Assembly (NCBI GenBank): GCA_003648815.1
Contig: QMPZ01000105.1
Location: forward strand, 1 to 5,725
DNA from: Candidatus Aerophobota bacterium
GTDB taxonomy: Bacteria; Aerophobota; Aerophobia; Aerophobales; B47-G16
Reading direction: 5' to 3'
DNA length: 5,725 nt
Both the position numbers and the translations under genes were made by a program. How positions within the stretch are numbered: the first letter of the stretch is position 1; every line of letters begins with the position of its first letter. Shown here one piece after another: positions 5,029 to 5,725 of the stretch. Under the pieces are notes generated by a model. It was given only the letters and a program-made list of their open reading frames with translations, searched no databases and had not been told where the DNA came from.

Positions 5029-5725
5029 TAAGACTTTACCATCTTTATATTTCCCTTAGGACAGAGCTCAGCGCATAACCCACATCCATCGCACCTTTCA
5101 GGGTCCACCCTATATCTTCCCCCTTGCCTCTTTACGGCTGAGTATATGCACACCTTCTCGCATACTCCACATCCCAAGCCACAGCCGCAAGCCAGGCACC
5201 TTTTGGCCTCCTGGACTGCCTCCTCCTCAGTGAAGGCTTTTCTTATCTCCTGAAAGGTATTTCTTCTAAGCTGATGTGAAAGAGAAGATGGCACTTTCCT
5301 TTCCCTTTGTTCTGGAAATCCCCTATGCCTTAATACCTCTTGGAAGGGGATAACCACTTCATGCTCCTGTTGATCCTCTATTAAGGGTTTTCCCTTCAAA
5401 TATCGATCGATGGAAAGAGCTGCCCTCTTTGCCCCAGCGATGGCCTCGATCACCGTGGATGGACCGCTGATCACATCTCCTGCGGCAAATACTCCTTGCA
5501 CGCCGGTGGCATAGGTTGCGGGGTGAACGGCTAAGGTTCCATCCTCGTTGACCTTAAATCCCTTATCCTTTCCCAAAATTGATAGATCAGGAACCTGGCC
5601 AATGGCCACGCTCACCGTATCAACCTCAAGAGAAAAAGAGGTGCCTGGAATAGAAAGACGTCTTCTCCTTCCACTTGCATCCCTCTCGCCCATGACCAAA
5701 GGAACACACTCAAGCTCCTTTACCT
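5028..5725 (-). CDS. GltD-like FAD/NAD(P) oxidoreductase with C-terminal ferredoxin-type [4Fe-4S] domain (N-terminus off window)
   Basis: The frame is open to the window edge, so this is the C-terminal ~231 residues of a longer protein; a TTG at 5699 and ATG at 5693 are internal codons. VDTVSVAIGQVPDLS followed by GVFAAGDVISGPSTVIEAIAG (FAAGD at 5489-5475) is the end of the pyridine-nucleotide-disulfide oxidoreductase fold seen in glutamate synthase small subunit and related NAD(P)H:acceptor subunits. Then comes AFTEEEAVQEAKRCLACG, the Cys-rich hinge of GltD-like proteins. The tail holds a first cluster region with C-x-C-x3-C-x2-C-x3-C (within 5198-5148) and a canonical second motif C-x2-C-x2-C-x3-C-P (5093-5061). 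It probably moves electrons between NAD(P)H and a partner, cytoplasmically. No large glutamate synthase subunit is visible, so a glutamate synthase role is not assumed; the co-transcribed flavoprotein or a gene upstream could be the partner. Confidence 0.85.
   Translation of the reverse strand, partial: VKELECVPLVMGERDASGRRRRLSIPGTSFSLEVDTVSVAIGQVPDLSILGKDKGFKVNEDGTLAVHPATYATGVQGVFAAGDVISGPSTVIEAIAGAKRAALSIDRYLKGKPLIEDQQEHEVVIPFQEVLRHRGFPEQRERKVPSSLSHQLRRNTFQEIRKAFTEEEAVQEAKRCLACGCGLGCGVCEKVCIYSAVKRQGGRYRVDPERCDGCGLCAELCPKGNIKMVKS

Noticed and set aside
5691..5699. TTG 5699 or ATG 5693 as the start of the Fe-S oxidoreductase
   Set aside because: The frame stays open to the window edge and the family needs about 200 or more further N-terminal residues, so these codons are internal.

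Overview
All recognisable genes lie on the minus strand and are packed head to tail (gaps of 10 nt or less, apart from one 55-nt gap), so the window looks like one catabolic operon read from high to low coordinates, with its first and last genes cut by the window edges. Strong Shine-Dalgarno sites (one AAAGGAGG), a sigma70-type promoter and the protein families point to a bacterium. AGA/AGG arginine codons are frequent, and Fe-S and flavin redox enzymes sit beside a sugar-acid kinase, which suggests an anaerobic, perhaps thermophilic or deep-branching lineage. I cannot name a taxon from this window.

Order of transcription: (1) 5725-5028, the C-terminal part of a GltD-like FAD/NAD(P) oxidoreductase with a ferredoxin-type Fe-S tail. 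(2) 5019-4358, a damaged locus. The first ~115 residues of a TIM-barrel sugar-phosphate isomerase/epimerase are joined in frame to the last third of a D-2-hydroxyacid dehydrogenase, which itself is broken by a one-base frameshift in a run of five C. (3) 4356-3286, a zinc-dependent medium-chain alcohol/polyol dehydrogenase. (4) 3275-1455, a 606-residue flavoprotein of the fumarate reductase / succinate dehydrogenase / AprA superfamily that lacks some of the classical substrate residues. (5) 1399-812, a DJ-1/PfpI protein behind its own promoter and a strong RBS. (6) 809-1, a PfkB-family kinase, best read as 2-keto-3-deoxygluconate (KDG) kinase, missing its C-terminus.

How they may fit together (inference): isomerase/epimerase, polyol or sugar-acid dehydrogenase, hydroxyacid dehydrogenase and KDG kinase together suggest stepwise oxidation/isomerisation of a sugar acid or cyclic polyol to KDG, which the kinase commits to the KDPG (Entner-Doudoroff) route. 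The two flavoproteins could move electrons from one step to NAD(P) or ferredoxin. The DJ-1 protein may deal with reactive ketoaldehydes. The substrate cannot be fixed from this window.

The most striking points are the isomerase::dehydrogenase fusion with its frameshift, the atypical active site of the fumarate-reductase-like flavoprotein, an internal promoter whose -35 box overlaps the stop codon of the preceding gene, and a perfect 10-bp inverted repeat in the 5' coding part of the kinase gene. There is no stretch of 300 bases without a gene, and I saw no tRNA, rRNA, CRISPR, transposase or convincing terminator.
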